This document shows, one piece after another, positions 61,603 through 64,000 of a stretch of 64,000 nucleotides of DNA. The notes below the pieces were generated by a model that worked only from the letters and a program-made list of their open reading frames with translations, was not told the origin of the DNA and ran no database searches. Position numbers and translations under genes: made by a program. How positions within the stretch are numbered: position 1 is the stretch's first letter; every line of letters starts with the position of its first letter. The stretch covers positions 248,001 through 312,000 of the forward strand of contig JAWPHD010001335.1 in NCBI GenBank assembly GCA_037043455.1. Direction: 5' to 3'. Origin of the DNA: Cyrtodaria siliqua. Lineage: Eukaryota > Mollusca > Bivalvia > Adapedonta > Hiatellidae.

Positions 61603-63099
61603 TCAATGGTGAATGAACAAAATGTAGTGTCCTAATTGAATCTTTATAGTAATGGTTGTCTGGCAAGTTAATACCATACATGGAGGCTATATGAACTTTC
61701 ATTGTAGGTGGAGATATATGTGACGTTGAACTGAAACAACCACTCCAAAAGCGGTATAAGCGTTTTCGCTGCATTAGATAGCGACACCAATCAATGTTTG
61801 ATGCACATTGTCCGGGCTATAATTGCTACATGTATTATACTTTGACTAGTCAGTAGATTGTTAGTTTCAATAATCTGTTTCATAGGCCTAGCTAAGTTTT
61901 CTTCAATTCACGTTTTCTTGTTATCGGTTTGTTTCTTTTCAAAAATGTAATGGGATGAACATCAAACATATGTAATAATTACATGAAAAAGAAGTATTAT
62001 ATAAAAAAAAAGAGTATCTTTAATTGGTCAAACACAGCTGTGCCTTTACTGTGTTGGGTTTCTTGAATATTGCATCAACTGTCTTATTTCTCCTCGCACT
62101 CACTCAATTTCTTCTTTCTCTTTTTTTGTTTAACTGGCAGCCTCTTCCTCAGTATGACTGTACATTAATCACTAATTCCCTTGAAATAATGTTGATTGCT
62201 AGGCTAAAAGCCAAATTAGTCATATCGGTATTATTCAATGTAACCTGCAGTAGGTAACCATGGTACCATGCCGCCATTATTTAACACGAATTCTACATTT
62301 TGTGTCGAATTGTTCCCTTCTTGCCAAAATTCAGTATTAGAATTACATCAGTAGCTACTGTCATTATTCATCCCAGAGGTTCAAACAACAACAAACTCGT
62401 CTATCATGCTAGAAAAGGCACCGAATATAATTATTTACATTGGTGATTGAATACTGCCTTGACATCTGCGATCTACATTCAGACATTTGCTGCATATCTG
62501 TTTTTGTGAAGAACAGATATAAAAGTAAAATACAGTAAACATTATTAATATGTTCATATGATATTTTTCTATTTATAATATATATATAGTTTCGTTGTTG
62601 CCGTTTGACAATATTTTCGAAGTTTGTTTTATTATTTAATGCCTAGGAAATTAATACTTTCGCGTATGAATATATTGCCTTGTCTCAAAAGGAATTCGTA
62701 GTACTGGTCACACCTCTATATTCATACTTTAATATGCATAACATAATCTGGTTGGAAGCTTAAATCAGAAACACACCAATGTTTCACTGCAAAAGTGGGG
62801 ACCTAGACAAGAATTCAAACAAATATATTACATATTCGGTGAAAGAATATTCATACAAAACCACAAAGTATTAGCATGTGTAAGCAAAAAAAGGGGAAAC
62901 ACAGTAAGTTTACTAATAGTAGGTATACATATCAGGAAAGGTAGCATTATCAGAACACAAATAAGAAAATAATAATAATAATAAAAACAATAAATCTGGC
63001 AGCTAAATACCTTGTGCATGGTTGGTTGAGTCATGTAGCTACATTCTGTGAATGCTGTATGTTTTGTTAATGTGTATATACTTTTAACTAATGCCTTCT
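61603..63099. other. Unit 4: non-coding sequence with a deletion
   Basis: At about 61,672 the sequence jumps from the match at 19,948 to the match at 20,666, sharing TTAAT at the break. No gene. No retroposon R at the site used in units 2 and 3. Confidence 0.6.
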
Positions 63100-63905
63100 T
63101 CTTCAACATATATTGTACTAAAGCTTTTGGCTATTCTGTAATTGATTTATTTTGGACTTTTAAATATTCAGGAGTTGCTCTTGATACAATTTGCAATAGA
63201 CGTCAAGTTTCATCTATAAGTACTACTGACGTTTCCACACCATATGCGCTTCACCGCACAAGTTTATTAAAGACAAGCGAATTTGAAAAGAAAGATATGT
63301 TACCGATGAGTTATCTTTATGTTATATCGTGATAACCGTTAGGGTGGGGTAGGTTCCGTCGGGTTAACAACGGATCAATGGGAGGCTGCAAATAAATATA
63401 TACAATATTTATTTCTAGCGAAGTACAAGTAATTGATGACCTCGATGTATCAAACATCAAATCATGGCTTTGAATGCTCAATAACAATATATATAAAATA
63501 TTATGAAAACAAACATATCTGACAACAAAGAAGAAATATTGCCGACGGATTCTCAGACAAAGGTTTTAAATTTAAACATCAATAAAAGCACAAAATGCAT
63601 AAATATATTTGTATCATGTTAATGAAAACATACATAGACATACATACATAGATCTTTTTATATTTCCTTAAACAAAATATGAATATTAAGATGTAATAAT
63701 ACGTTACCTGTAAATAAAGAGATTTAATGTTGAATATTTCACCAGATACTTAGGCAGATGTCATCAAAGTCTTTAATAATCCGGATAATATGTTAAACAT
63801 TGACAACCTATTTTTATGGTAAATAATATTTACCCTAAAGAACTGCAATTTAGCAGTTAATATTTCTGATACAATAACTACTTTTATCGATTTCCATCTC
63901 GCATT
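63100..63905 (+). pseudogene. Decayed PLE reverse transcriptase, unit 4
   Basis: Best-preserved of the three at its 5' end: TKAFGYSVIDLFWTFKYSGV and SSISTTDVSTPYALHRTSLL align with the KAFENSGINLFWSIKNSG and STYDFSTLYT region at 2590-2740. No open frame covers the catalytic motifs. Confidence 0.65.
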
Positions 63906-63911
63906 TGTCTT

Positions 63912-64000
63912 ATTATCCAATACGCAGTTTTCTTATTATCAAATACGCAGTTTTCTTAGTATCCAATACGCAGCTATTTTATTATCCAATACGCAGTTTA
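63912..64000. repeat. ~23-bp minisatellite, unit 4, cut by the window end
   Basis: About four TATCCAATACGCAGTTTTCT units before the edge. Confidence 0.85.

Larger units (their letters stand above)
52182..64000. repeat. Macrosatellite unit 4 (runs off the right end)
   Basis: Begins with block M1 matching 31,152 and reaches the 23-bp minisatellite at the window edge. Private changes are retroposon R copy e, a PLE insertion at 60.18 kb, and a ~0.7-kb deletion at about 61,670. Confidence 0.8.

Noticed and set aside
1..64000. tRNA or rRNA genes
   Set aside because: No cloverleaf with A and B boxes or rRNA signature was recognised by eye. A covariance-model scan would be decisive.

Overview
The window looks like repeat-dominated metazoan DNA. 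It is AT-rich, with no operons, no bacterial-type genes and no intact protein-coding host gene that I can support. Almost everything recognisable is transposable-element or tandem-repeat sequence. The mix is a Penelope-like (PLE) reverse transcriptase, an I/Nimb-type LINE with zinc-knuckle ORF1 and RNase H, and an L1/Tx1-type LINE. That mix fits a lophotrochozoan, most likely a bivalve mollusc. The species-level guess is inference.

Left flank (1-6.2 kb): a 55-bp minisatellite, a 26-bp minisatellite with higher-order structure, a (GTGA/GGGT/GGGA) microsatellite, a LINE 3'-end fragment (minus), a 5'-truncated PLE with intact YLDD but broken frame inside an ~88-bp AT-rich satellite, and a ~0.7-kb element with inverted ends filled with GCGAAT-like repeats.

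Main array (about 6.2-64 kb, running off the right end): a head-to-tail macrosatellite with a period of about 12.5 kb once later insertions are subtracted. I count four units: 6.2-14.76, 14.77-31.15, 31.15-52.18 and 52.18-64 kb. Each carries, in order where not deleted, minus-strand PLE 3' debris, a region with a TATA-like box and GC-rich block, plus-strand PLE 3' debris, a large inverted repeat, a hammerhead-like motif, a 61-nt hairpin, a ~135-bp direct repeat pair, a decayed PLE RT and a 23-bp minisatellite. Much of the unit is therefore PLE debris in both orientations.

Later events are readable because sister units give empty sites. Unit 1 gained a 2-kb element of nested palindromes (CCATGG outside, GAAATTTC inside). 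Unit 2 gained an I/Nimb-like LINE (23,921-31,146), itself split by a 1.1-kb TA-flanked inverted-repeat element. Unit 3 gained an L1/Tx1-like LINE (42,490-48,535, minus) with a perfect 15-bp target duplication, plus a local 2.4-kb duplication. Unit 4 gained a 5'-truncated PLE (60.18-60.75 kb) and a 313-bp retroposon copy. All ORFs of the mobile elements are broken, so nothing here looks autonomously active.
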